A stretch of DNA of 38,311 nucleotides, taken from the NCBI RefSeq assembly GCF_004571025.1, contig NZ_SPQT01000047.1, positions 1 through 38,311 on the forward strand, in the 5' to 3' direction. Below are positions 1 to 8,256 of this stretch, one piece after another. Each line of letters opens with the position of its first letter. Within the stretch, counting starts at the first letter, position 1. The notes beneath the pieces were generated by a model. The model ran no database searches. It saw nothing but the letters and a program-made list of their open reading frames with translations, and was not told the origin of the DNA. The DNA is from Bradyrhizobium niftali. GTDB taxonomy: Bacteria; Pseudomonadota; Alphaproteobacteria; Rhizobiales; Xanthobacteraceae. The position numbers were made by a program, and so were the translations under genes.

Positions 1-694
1 TCCCCTCATGGGCGTCGGAGACGACGAGCTTGACGCCGCGCAGGCCGCGCCGCGCGAGCTTGCGCAGGAACGCGGTCCAGAACGTCTCCGCTTCGGAGGG
101 GCCGACATCCATCCCAAGCACTTCTCTGCGGCCGTCACTGTTGACCCCGACTGCGACGATCACCGCAACCGACACGATGCGACCCTGCTGGCGCACCTTC
201 ACGTAGGTGGCGTCGATCCACAAATACGGCCAGTCGCCCTCGATCGGCCTAGCGAGGAAGGCCTTCACCTTGTCATCGATCTCGCCGCACAGCCGCGAGA
301 CCTGGCTCTTGGAGATACCGGTCATCCCCATGGCCTGCACCAGATCGTCGACCGAGCGGGTCGAGACGCCCTGCACGTAGGCTTCCTGAACCACAGCAGT
401 GAGTGCCTTCTCGGCCATCCGGCGCGGCTCCAGGAAGCCCGGGAAGTAGGAGCCCTTGCGCAGCTTGGGAATGCGCAGTTCGACCGCGCCGGCTCGGGTC
501 TCCCAAATCCGGTCACGGTAACCGTTGCGCTGGGCCAGACGTTCGGGACTCTTCTCGCCGTAGGCCGCCCCGGTCAGGCCCTCGACCTCCAGCTCCATCA
601 GCCGCTGGGCAGCAAAGCCAATCATCTCGCGCAAGAGATCGGCATCAGGGGTCTTCTCCACGAGCGTGCGCAGGTTCATTATGTCATCGGTCAT
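1..694 (-). CDS. IS256 family transposase, N-terminal part (runs off window edge)
   Basis: Reading the minus strand from the ATG at 694 gives about 231 codons with no stop, so the gene continues beyond position 1. The protein begins MTDDIMNLRTLVEKTPDADL, then has the Mutator/IS256 landmarks: a GAAYGEKSPERLAQRNGYRDR-like block, a LRIPKLRKGSYFPGFLEPRR-like block, a KSQVSRLC helix and the first catalytic aspartate in WPYLWIDATYVKVR. Transposases of this family catalyse copy-out/paste-in transposition with a DDE triad; the remaining acidic residues lie outside the window. The long plus-strand open frame over this stretch is its antisense shadow. Family assignment is confident; whether the element is complete cannot be judged. 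Confidence 0.9.
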   Translation of the reverse strand, partial: MTDDIMNLRTLVEKTPDADLLREMIGFAAQRLMELEVEGLTGAAYGEKSPERLAQRNGYRDRIWETRAGAVELRIPKLRKGSYFPGFLEPRRMAEKALTAVVQEAYVQGVSTRSVDDLVQAMGMTGISKSQVSRLCGEIDDKVKAFLARPIEGDWPYLWIDATYVKVRQQGRIVSVAVIVAVGVNSDGRREVLGMDVGPSEAETFWTAFLRKLARRGLRGVKLVVSDAHEG

Positions 695-760
695 CGGTGG
701 TTCCTCGGTTGCGTTGGCGTGTCGCAACCCGATCCTACCGGAGAACTGCCGGTGACCACC

Positions 761-816
761 GCAAAGCCGCCCGCCCGCTGCGGCGCTATTGGAGGCGCGC
801 GTCCGGGCGGCTTTGC
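761..816. repeat. 13-bp perfect inverted repeat upstream of the IS256 transposase
   Basis: GCAAAGCCGCCCG at 761-773 is exactly complementary to CGGGCGGCTTTGC at 804-816, with a 30-nt spacer. It lies just outside the transposase start. It could be a GC-rich hairpin that shields the transposase from read-through transcription, or part of the IS end. No run of T follows, so a classical terminator is not certain. Confidence 0.6.
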
Positions 817-871
817 TCTACCCAGCTACACCACCACAGGGGACACGACCGACTGTGACTGTGCTCAGTAG

Positions 872-1773
872 GAGCTTCCCAGAAAATGTTTGGAACACCA
901 AATTAGGCCAGTTCTGATCCAAGCTTTCTGCCGACAAAAGAACCGGGAGGCATAGCTCTCATTAACTTCGATCCACGCGGGTGTCGCCTCGTCGAGGGCG
1001 GCATGTCGCGTCACGAACTCCGGTGCACTCTCGAGTGAGCGGGGCGAGCATATCCGTTGTCAGGCAAAGTGCCGCAATCACTTCGCCCCACTCTGTTGGG
1101 CGGACTGAAGATCAGATCGCATGCATCAAACTCGTCGGAGGTCAGACGTAGGCGCAGGATACCGGAGCTGCCGCAACGTTGTCTCAGACGCAGTATTGCC
1201 GTTGCAAATAACGCCGGCTAAGCCTTTCTGGAAACCCTCACTACTGCATTTCTCTTCTAGGAACGGAACGGGATGCCATGGGCGACCACTCTAGCGGTCT
1301 TCCGGCCAGGGACCGTCAAGCCACTACTTCCCGTAGTTGAACAGGTTGACAACATCATCTTGAATTCGTTCGAGAACATGGAATTCGAGTCTTCGAGTGA
1401 TAAGGGTTTCTCGTCAAGATCATTTCGCCACACTCCGGCCCGCTCAGCTTGTCACTGTCCATGGTCGATCGTTCGAGTGGCTCGACATCCGCACCGACAC
1501 AGTCGCCCAGTTGCGCGATCCGGTGACGCTCGAACGAGCGTGGGTGCCACTGGCCACGATCACCGTTCCGGCGCGGCCAGAATGGGCGCGGACGCATCCC
1601 GCAGTCAGTGAGGCCAATCGCCCACTTTCTATTTTTTTCCATCGCTTCCGTCGTCGGAAGCAACCAGGTGATACGATCGCGCTCCAGGATCGTGGGTGAC
1701 ATGTCTGTTATACCCAGACCCCGTTCGAGGCCGACGAGCTCGTCCGTCCCTTGTATCGGAGCTCTGCGGACCA
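872..1773. other. intergenic or decayed stretch, no supportable gene
   Basis: About 900 bases in which no reading frame resembles a known family. Short frames here lack a convincing ribosome-binding site and overlap one another on both strands. It probably holds the outer end of the IS256 element and decayed chromosomal sequence next to the permease remnant that follows. Confidence 0.5.
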
Positions 1774-2290
1774 TTAAGCAGAGGCCAGCGCTTTCCATTC
1801 CGTGAAATGTCCCTCGATCACCTGCAGGATGGCACTGAACGTAAGCTCGGCGACTGTAATCGCGAGGGTACATCTGCGGGATCAAAAACTGTACTGGCTG
1901 TTGATGATGAAATAGCCCTTTGGCACCGACCATCTCGGATGTGACGAGCACGCGCATGACGAGGCGCTCGCTCGAGGCGAATGCCGACGAAGATGGTGGG
2001 AAGCGCCGCCGGAAGGATCACAGCGGACAGTTGCTGCGGCATCGCGCGCATTGTCCGCGCCGACGTGATCCGGAGCGGCTCGACCTGCTTCACCGCCGCG
2101 ATCGTGTTGAGCAGGAGCGACCAAGCGCAGCTATATATCACATCGTGATCTTGAGAGCTCGCGAACGTCCAGAAACAGGATGAATACAGGCATTACCGCG
2201 AGTGATGCGGTGTTCTGGCAGATCTCGGTGAACTGATTCAGGAGATTTCGGAGCCAGGCGCACCATCCGGCGCCTAGCAGGCTGTTGAAA
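1774..2290 (-). pseudogene. ABC transporter permease remnant (nitrate/sulfonate/taurine type)
   Basis: Minus-strand translation in three frames pieces together the C-terminal part of a SsuC/TauC-like inner-membrane permease. In order: NQFTEICQNTASLAVMPVF, LLLNTIAAVKQVEPLRI, ILPAALPTIFVGIRL, VLVTSEMVGAKG, YFIINSQYSF, LIPQMY and finally TEWKALASA with a stop at 1776-1774. Each change of frame is a frameshift, at least four in all, so the gene is dead. The EAA-loop-like stretch around the VEPLRI...ILPAALP segment is the part that contacts the ATPase in this family. No partner ATPase or binding protein is adjacent. The 5' end is lost at the junction with the relaxase on the opposite strand. Confidence 0.65.
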
Positions 2291-2324
2291 AAGGCGCTCG
2301 CCGCCGACCGGCGACCATGATTCA

Positions 2325-3512
2325 TTGGCCTCCGATGCGATTCGGAGATGGTGCGTGCGCGGCGGCGACAATCGAACAGGAGAGCTGTTTAGCTACGTTG
2401 ATCTGGAGGCGCGGGTGCCGGTCAAGCATGTCAGCCTGTCGTGGGACCCGTCCGAAAGGCCGAGCCGCGAGGAAATGATCGCCGCCGCGCAATCCTACCT
2501 GGACGCTCATGGTTGGGGTCACCACCAGTGCGCCCTCTTTGCTCATTCGGACAAGCGGCACCGGCACGTGCATTTGATGATCAATATGGTGGACCCGGAG
2601 CGCGGTACGCGCCTGAAGGACCATCGTGAGTTTCGGAAGGCGCAAGCCTGGGCCCATGACTATGAGAAATCGCGTGGCCGGATCTTCTGCGCAGAGAGGG
2701 AAAAGCCGATCAAGGAACGGGAGCCGTCGCCGCCGCGGAATGTATGGGAACAGCTTCGCGCCTTGCAGGACATCTCCCGGACGCCGGAATTCGCGGTGCA
2801 AAGCGCGCCCACCATCAACTACGACAGGCCTCGCAAAGAGTGGCAGCAGGAAGAATGGCGCGCGCTGAAAGAGCGGCAAAAGGCCGAACGCATCGCCTTC
2901 TTCGAACATGGTCGCCTAGCCTACCGGGCGCTTCGCCAAGAGGTTTACCGTGAGGTTCGCGCTACCTACCGGCAGGAATGGGCCCGCTACTACCGGATCA
3001 TGAAGCATGGGGCTTCCAAGGAGCAGCTTATCGCCATGCGCACCGGCCTTCTTGCCCGGCAATCGGCCACCTTGCAGGAGAAGTGTCGCGCGGCTGCCTT
3101 GGAGCTCCGTGCTGATCGGGACACTTTTTATAAGGACGTGCTGCGCCTACAGAAGGACCATCGCGCCGCGTTGGCTGAGCGGCAATCGTCGGGGCTGACT
3201 TCGCCTGATCTACTTCTCGGCCCCGAGCGCCGATCGCCGCCCGGATTTGCGCCGGCACGGACACGAGAGGTGGCCGCCAAGCCGCATCTCGGACCGCTCT
3301 GGACGCAGCGGGCGGGCCTCGTGCCTCAGCAACGGTCGGCGCGCCGATGGCTCGATGTTGCGAAGGACCGGATTTCTCGCGGTCGACCGAAGGAGGGGCC
3401 TCTGGCTACAAGCGCCCTGCAACGTGAGCAGGAGCGGCTTCAGACCGACAAGGTCGACAAAGGCAAGCGTTCGGGGAGAGCGTTGGAGCCAGGCGGCGGA
3501 CTGGAATTATGA
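2325..3512 (+). CDS. MobA/VirD2-like relaxase, N-terminally truncated
   Basis: The 395-codon frame carries the metal-binding relaxase signature HSDKRHRHVHLMIN (HxxxxHxHxHxxxN type) at about residues 73-86, preceded by VKHVSLSWDP and followed by a DHREFRKAQAWAHDYE helix. Such nucleases nick the origin of transfer and lead the strand into the recipient. The catalytic tyrosine region that should sit in the first 60-100 residues is missing. The frame opens only at 2289 and the first usable start is a TTG at 2325, directly against the permease remnant, so the 5' end was probably removed by rearrangement. The remaining two thirds is a charged helical region. The stop overlaps the start of the next gene (ATGA). 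The truncated protein is unlikely to nick DNA. Confidence 0.75.
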   Translation: MASDAIRRWCVRGGDNRTGELFSYVDLEARVPVKHVSLSWDPSERPSREEMIAAAQSYLDAHGWGHHQCALFAHSDKRHRHVHLMINMVDPERGTRLKDHREFRKAQAWAHDYEKSRGRIFCAEREKPIKEREPSPPRNVWEQLRALQDISRTPEFAVQSAPTINYDRPRKEWQQEEWRALKERQKAERIAFFEHGRLAYRALRQEVYREVRATYRQEWARYYRIMKHGASKEQLIAMRTGLLARQSATLQEKCRAAALELRADRDTFYKDVLRLQKDHRAALAERQSSGLTSPDLLLGPERRSPPGFAPARTREVAAKPHLGPLWTQRAGLVPQQRSARRWLDVAKDRISRGRPKEGPLATSALQREQERLQTDKVDKGKRSGRALEPGGGLEL

Positions 3513-3868
3513 AGGGGCAACGGCCGCAGCGGATTCCGCCGGTGTCCCGAAAGAGACAGAAGTTCGCTACCGGACTTGTGGGTGGTCATGCCCGTGCATG
3601 GGCAAGCCTGTTGAGCTGGTACGCAGCACGGTTCGCAGGCGTCTGGACATGCTCCCGGCGGGAGGATCGAGACGCGCAAATCGCGGCGCTCGAGCTGGAA
3701 CAGCAAGCCGCCCTTCGAGCCCTGTCGGCAGAATGGACTGCTCGTCAAAACGAAGCTTTTGCTCGTGCGAAGAGCGAAGTCTTTCGACCTAGCCGCAAGA
3801 CGGGTCCGGCAGGTCGTGCACCCTTTCGCCGCCGCGGAACGACTGGGCGATCACGGCCGCAGCTTTGA
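3509..3868 (+). CDS. small relaxase-coupled protein, function unknown
   Basis: The ATG at 3509 overlaps the relaxase stop as ATGA, the usual sign of translational coupling. The 119-residue product is basic, begins MKGQRPQRIPPVSRKRQKF, and has a central helix-prone segment rich in Ala, Glu and Arg (roughly residues 52-90), which could form a coiled coil. I do not recognise a named family. Its position suggests a mobilisation accessory protein, which is inference. Frames on the other strand look like shadows. Confidence 0.55.
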   Translation: MKGQRPQRIPPVSRKRQKFATGLVGGHARAWASLLSWYAARFAGVWTCSRREDRDAQIAALELEQQAALRALSAEWTARQNEAFARAKSEVFRPSRKTGPAGRAPFRRRGTTGRSRPQL

Positions 3869-4696
3869 TGTGGTTGTTGGCATCTGGCTTTTGTTGACGG
3901 GACTCGGGAATGCGGTTGAATCTACGTGGCCTCAAGCACAGGCCAGTTTGCCCACCCCAAGCGCGCCTGTGACCGACAAAACGCAGCCAGACGCATCGCA
4001 TAAACGGGTTCCGCATGTGTGCTCTCCCAATTGGAGCTCACGCTCAATCCATTCAAGCCGCCGCATGACCCTTTTGCAGGCTGCGGAATGGATGGGAATA
4101 TCTGCGATAGATCCGTTCGGGTGGCGGAAAGTTGAGTTCGGCACGACGGCGGTTAGTCTCTCGGTTCATCAGCCGCGGCAGAGTTAGCGGTCTCTCCGAT
4201 TAGGACAGGAGCTCAGAGAGACGCCGCTCAATACTGCTTCGCACGGGCAAGAGTTAGCCCCGTTCTGGTATCTCACGCACCGGCTGTTCCTGCCGTGCTT
4301 GGCTCGCAGGCATTGGCCGTCCCGACCCGTGGCGGCGCCGGCCCCATTTGTCCTGGAGGGTCACTTTGGCTAAAGCGCGGGCGCACTTGCGGTCACGTTG
4401 AGAGAACGGGAAGTCCCCGCATACGAGCGGGCCGAAGGCCCGCGCGAACAAGCATCCTGATCGCACGGTCAATTTTGCGGTGCAAACCGTAGCTGGCTCG
4501 GTCGATTGACGTCGAGCGGCGCGAGACAACTTAGGTGGCAGAATTTTTTTTCGACACAATTGTTGGTTGGCCATTTATCGTGATACAATCCGATAATGGT
4601 TTGGCCAGAGCGTCCAAACTGAACTATTGCCAGCTTCTCCAGTTCATCCTGTTTATTGCGAATTTTGAATGAGACAACTGATATTGGAGCGCAGTC
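3869..4696. other. 828-bp stretch without a supportable gene
   Basis: No frame in this stretch resembles a known protein or has a convincing ribosome-binding site. It holds one compact hairpin, GCGGGCC at 4427-4433 and GGCCCGC at 4437-4443 with a GAA loop, not followed by a T run. The last 100 bases are AT-richer and presumably contain the promoter of the following operon; I see no clear -35/-10 pair. Confidence 0.5.
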
Positions 4697-5869
4697 ATGC
4701 GGCGCCTGACCATTACGGTGATCACACTACTTGCAAGCTCTCAGATTGCGGCGGCCCAAGTTACCCTGAATAGGGAGGATGCCTTTAACGCACCGAGCCG
4801 GCATGCTTGGAATCTATTTCTGACAGTGAACCATCCAGCGAAAGATCCCACCCAAGGGAGAGGCCTGCCAGATCTGCAGAAGAAGTTTGGCGCACCAAAC
4901 ACGACCGTCGTTTGGGAGACATGGCGCTTGGCTCGAAACGAAGTGTTTGTCCCACCAGGCCAAGAGCCCCTGCCGTGGGATGATCTGTCGCTTTCAGGCA
5001 ATACGGTTGGCAAAGTTCCTGAACCCCCAAAGAACGTGCTCATTGCAAGAGCTTTAGCCCTCTCCGTGGCTCCCGAATTGGGCGGCCTCACGCCGAGCCC
5101 GCTCATTGATGATGACGGGATATTCCAGAAGACCGGCCAATTCGGCGAGACGAGAGTTAATCGAGCAACCTACGAATTCATCACCGGACAGGATCCGCGC
5201 TTTGCCATCAACAAGAGCTACAAGCTTTGGACCGTTGATGGTCAGCGTCGTTATGCGAAAGACTGGATCGACCAAAAGGTCGTGGATGGCAAAAAGCTGT
5301 CCGCTATAAGTTTCCCGGTCGAGGCAATGGAGGTGAAGGCCGCTTGGATTGATCTGGAACGTGTGGACATGGTCGGCAAAGAGACCAGGTTCTATATTGC
5401 GGACTACAAGGGAAAAAAGTACGGGCTCGTTGCCCTGCATATCATCACAAAGGACATCCCAAATTGGTTTTGGGCAACGTTCCACTTTAAGGAGCAACTG
5501 AAGATTAAGGACGGGGTCGTTGTCGATCTGACGAAAGCGGAAGAAATAACCGACGACTATGGTCCACCGACGCAAATCAAAGGAACGGTGTGGGAGAACT
5601 ATAAGCTCGGCGGTGCACAAACCGATTTTATCACGCCCATGGGAAAGCCAACCTTCCTTTCGGACGCCTACATTGAGAAGGGCATTGAGCACTCCTCATG
5701 CATTTCATGCCACTCGAGGGCATCTATAACCGCAGACCCTGCAATCCCAGGACCGAGCAGCGATGCGACGGCAAATGGTGCTCCCAAACCGGAATGGTTC
5801 ATAAGAGACGGGAAGCCGTTTGCAATGCAGTTGGATTTCTTGTTTTCAATGGCTTTTCGCGCCCAGTAA
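4697..5869 (+). CDS. secreted cytochrome c-like protein with one CxxCH haem site
   Basis: A 390-residue protein with an N-terminal signal peptide (MRRLTITVITLLASSQIAAA, cleavage near residue 20-21). A single haem-attachment motif C335-I-S-C-H339 lies near the C-terminus; the first 330 residues form a large domain I do not recognise, with many Trp and Tyr. Single-haem c-type proteins of this layout act in the periplasm as electron carriers or redox sensors. GGAG about 9 bases before the ATG supports the start. It is the first gene of a co-directional run ending with a tyrosinase and a protease, so a role in oxidation of phenolic or other periplasmic substrates is plausible but inferred. Confidence 0.7.
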   Translation: MRRLTITVITLLASSQIAAAQVTLNREDAFNAPSRHAWNLFLTVNHPAKDPTQGRGLPDLQKKFGAPNTTVVWETWRLARNEVFVPPGQEPLPWDDLSLSGNTVGKVPEPPKNVLIARALALSVAPELGGLTPSPLIDDDGIFQKTGQFGETRVNRATYEFITGQDPRFAINKSYKLWTVDGQRRYAKDWIDQKVVDGKKLSAISFPVEAMEVKAAWIDLERVDMVGKETRFYIADYKGKKYGLVALHIITKDIPNWFWATFHFKEQLKIKDGVVVDLTKAEEITDDYGPPTQIKGTVWENYKLGGAQTDFITPMGKPTFLSDAYIEKGIEHSSCISCHSRASITADPAIPGPSSDATANGAPKPEWFIRDGKPFAMQLDFLFSMAFRAQ

Positions 5870-5883
5870 GAGGAGTCCGAACC

Positions 5884-6117
5884 ATGGCGGGCAAGGTTGG
5901 CTATGAAAAGGACGTTAAGCCGCTGTTCTCCAGTAGCCAGCGCGAATGCATGCTCGATCGGTTCGATCTCTGGAATTACGAACAGACAAAGTCAAAGGCC
6001 GATAAGATCATCCAGCGCCTGAAAAACGGCAGCATGCCTGCTGATGACACAGCGCCATGGCCCCCGGAGCGGATTGCCATTATCGAAGGATGGAAGACCG
6101 ACGGTCTTCTTCCCTGA
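5884..6117 (+). CDS. small cytochrome-domain-like protein lacking the haem motif
   Basis: A 77-residue protein starting at ATG 5884, with GAGG upstream and 14 bases after the previous stop. It opens with YEKDVKPLF and ends with a PPERIAIIEGWKTDGLLP-like tail. That is the pattern of c-type cytochrome domains in which the opening precedes CxxCH and the tail closes the fold. Here the CxxCH is absent (a single Cys in ECMLDRFDLW). There is no signal peptide. It may be a partner of the larger cytochrome-like protein or of the tyrosinase; this is inference from order and spacing. Confidence 0.55.
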   Translation: MAGKVGYEKDVKPLFSSSQRECMLDRFDLWNYEQTKSKADKIIQRLKNGSMPADDTAPWPPERIAIIEGWKTDGLLP

Positions 6118-6175
6118 GAGGGCGCGTTCGGTTCGTTGAGCTCCAAGGTGCTTGTCGCATTGACGGAGGAGCGTA

Positions 6176-6697
6176 TTGCTTCGAATCGCCGCCGTTCTCC
6201 TTGCCGCTTGGCTCGGTTCAGCCGGCATTGCCGTGGCTGGTGAAATGCTGGTGTCTAGAGATATGACCGTTGAGCGAGTCAAGCTGACATCCGAGGCTAT
6301 TGTCGTCCAGCTATCGAGAACTGACCAATCGCTGGTTGAGGCTGCCGCTGTAACGCCGGACCACAAAGGTCAGATCATTCTTTTGCTGAGCGGAATCTCT
6401 GCCAAGCGGGCAATATCCATAGGCTTCGACGTTGCATTGCTTGCGCTGGATCCGTCGACCGGTCGAACTCTTTATGAGGCGATTGTGGCAACAATCTACA
6501 TTTTTGACCTGCGGCCAACACGCCGAAGCATTGATATTCTGCCATCCTTGCACAAGGCGTTGCATGCCTCACCCGGCGTTCTTGCCATAAGCCTTCGACC
6601 GGAAAAACAAAGCGCGGAACTGTCTCAGGCGACGCGTGAGGAAATCAGTCAGGCAGGTATTTCAATCGACAGGATCGAGATCATCGTTCGTTCGTAA
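6176..6697 (+). CDS. exported protein of unknown function in the tyrosinase operon
   Basis: A 173-residue protein starting at TTG 6176, with a strong GGAGG ending six bases before it. The first 22 residues are a good signal peptide (LRIAAVLLAAWLGSAGIAVA then GEM). The mature part, about 150 residues, has alternating strands and helices and no cysteines or metal motif. I do not recognise the family. It lies 58 bases after the small cytochrome-like gene and 56 bases before the tyrosinase, so it is most likely co-transcribed with them. A maturation or copper-loading role would be a guess. Confidence 0.55.
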   Translation: MLRIAAVLLAAWLGSAGIAVAGEMLVSRDMTVERVKLTSEAIVVQLSRTDQSLVEAAAVTPDHKGQIILLLSGISAKRAISIGFDVALLALDPSTGRTLYEAIVATIYIFDLRPTRRSIDILPSLHKALHASPGVLAISLRPEKQSAELSQATREEISQAGISIDRIEIIVRS

Positions 6698-6753
6698 GAT
6701 TCGGATCCATTCGGGTCAGAATTCGAAATGGGCGGACCAGATTGGGGGAGACC

Positions 6754-8226
6754 ATGAGGACAACTCGTCGCAAGTTTGTCGGGGCAATGATTGCCACCGG
6801 GAGCACACTATCGCTAACGCGATGGACTGCCGCGCAAACGAGCCAACCCGTCGTGCGCTACGATGTCGCCACGCCAGAGGGCGAAAAAATGCTCGAAAAA
6901 TACGCTCGGGCATTAGCCAAAATGATGGACAAGACGCAGATTGCCGAAAGCGACCCAAAGTCGTGGACGTTTCAATGGTACACGCACGCGGTCGCTGGGA
7001 GTATTCAGAACGAAATCCACCGCGTCTATCAAAGCGTGCCGGCGTCCGATCCCAAGCGGCTGCTCGCCCTCGCGACATGGAGCACCTGCCAGGCTCATGG
7101 CATGAACGGTTTGCCCCAGGAGGAACGCATGTTTCTTCCGTGGCACCGGATGTACGTCTACTACTTCGAGCGCATTATTCGCAGCGTACTCGAGGATCAG
7201 ACATTTACGTTGCCATACTGGGACTACACGACGCCCGGGAAGCGAGCGATCCCGAAGCAGTTCCGTATGCCAAATGATCCGCTCTACAAGGTGCTCTATC
7301 GCGCCAATCGCAATAATGGCGAGAACCAGCGCGCCAAAGTGAATGAGGGGCAGCCGATTGATCTTGATCGTTCAACAACTCCCCTGACGTTGGCGGTGCT
7401 CGGAAAGCCGAAATACGAAAGCGATGAGGCCGGTACAGGCTTCAATGAAGAGCTCGATGGAAATCTCCACGGAGCAGTGCATGTTCTGACGGGCAATCCG
7501 CAGAACATGGGATCGCCACCCTGGGCAGCGCGAGATCCGATTTTTTGGCTGCATCACTGTAACATCGACCGTCTATGGGCAGCCTGGAATGCGGGCGGTC
7601 GCAAGAACCCGGAAGGCACGTTTCTTACACAAAGCTTCGCCTTCGCCGACGAAAACGGGCAAAGAGTTGAGGCGACCGTGCGTGATTTCATCGACCTTGA
7701 AAAGATCAAAGTCGGCACATACCGCTATGACAAGCTTCCACCCGTGCCGCCCATTCCGGCGGTTGCGGCAGACGAGGCCGTCGCGTCAAATGGGCCGGTT
7801 ACGATTTTTGCCCGGCAAACCCAACCGCAACCGGTTCGTCTGGCAGCATCTGGTGCTACATCAGTCCCACTTATGTCGATAGCTGTACCAATTGCAACTC
7901 ATGTTGAGAACGCGAGCGGCCGATCGATCTTTCTGTTGCTGCAGAACCTCAATGCCGCGGCTCAGCCGAACGTCCTATACGACGTCTTCGTAGACTTCCC
8001 AAATAGCCCTGGGACGACGCCGGTTGGACAAATCAACTTTTTTGACGCAACGGGCGCGCAATCGCAGGGAGGCAGGATTTCATCGCGGCGATTCACCTTT
8101 GACATCACCCAACTGATGCGATCATCCGCAGCCATTGGAACACCCAGCGTTCGCCTGGTTGCTGATGGGCAAGCGGTAGCATCGGCCAACGCCACGGTGG
8201 GCAGCGTCGCCTTGGCTCGCAGATAA
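6754..8226 (+). CDS. tyrosinase (type 3 copper oxidase), Tat-exported
   Basis: The start is taken at ATG 6754, because GGGGGAG lies just upstream and the protein then begins MRTTRRKFVGAM, a twin-arginine signal; a TTG at 6742 is the alternative. Both copper sites are visible. CuA: H78, H115 and H131, the last in FLPWHRMYVYYFER. CuB: H239 and H243 in LHGAVH, and H267/H268 in DPIFWLHHCNIDRLW. Tyrosinases hydroxylate monophenols and oxidise o-diphenols to quinones, the entry to melanin. Residues about 330-490 form a beta-rich C-terminal domain that often covers the active site in this family. Placement among exported redox proteins and a protease fits a periplasmic or extracellular oxidase. Confidence 0.92.
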   Translation: MRTTRRKFVGAMIATGSTLSLTRWTAAQTSQPVVRYDVATPEGEKMLEKYARALAKMMDKTQIAESDPKSWTFQWYTHAVAGSIQNEIHRVYQSVPASDPKRLLALATWSTCQAHGMNGLPQEERMFLPWHRMYVYYFERIIRSVLEDQTFTLPYWDYTTPGKRAIPKQFRMPNDPLYKVLYRANRNNGENQRAKVNEGQPIDLDRSTTPLTLAVLGKPKYESDEAGTGFNEELDGNLHGAVHVLTGNPQNMGSPPWAARDPIFWLHHCNIDRLWAAWNAGGRKNPEGTFLTQSFAFADENGQRVEATVRDFIDLEKIKVGTYRYDKLPPVPPIPAVAADEAVASNGPVTIFARQTQPQPVRLAASGATSVPLMSIAVPIATHVENASGRSIFLLLQNLNAAAQPNVLYDVFVDFPNSPGTTPVGQINFFDATGAQSQGGRISSRRFTFDITQLMRSSAAIGTPSVRLVADGQAVASANATVGSVALARR

Positions 8227-8256
8227 TATCCGGTACCGTGAGGGAGCGCAGATACC

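Noticed and set aside
8..871. Long plus-strand open frame of 287 codons
   Set aside because: It is antisense to the IS256 transposase, whose family motifs are on the minus strand.
1355..1957. 200-codon minus-strand gene
   Set aside because: Only scattered parts match an ABC permease, and they do so in changing frames; it is part of a pseudogene, not a separate gene.
4254..4574. 106-codon minus-strand gene
   Set aside because: No similarity, no ribosome-binding site, and a hairpin lies within it.
5054..5692. Minus-strand frame of 212 codons
   Set aside because: Antisense to the cytochrome-like gene, which has a signal peptide and CxxCH on the plus strand.
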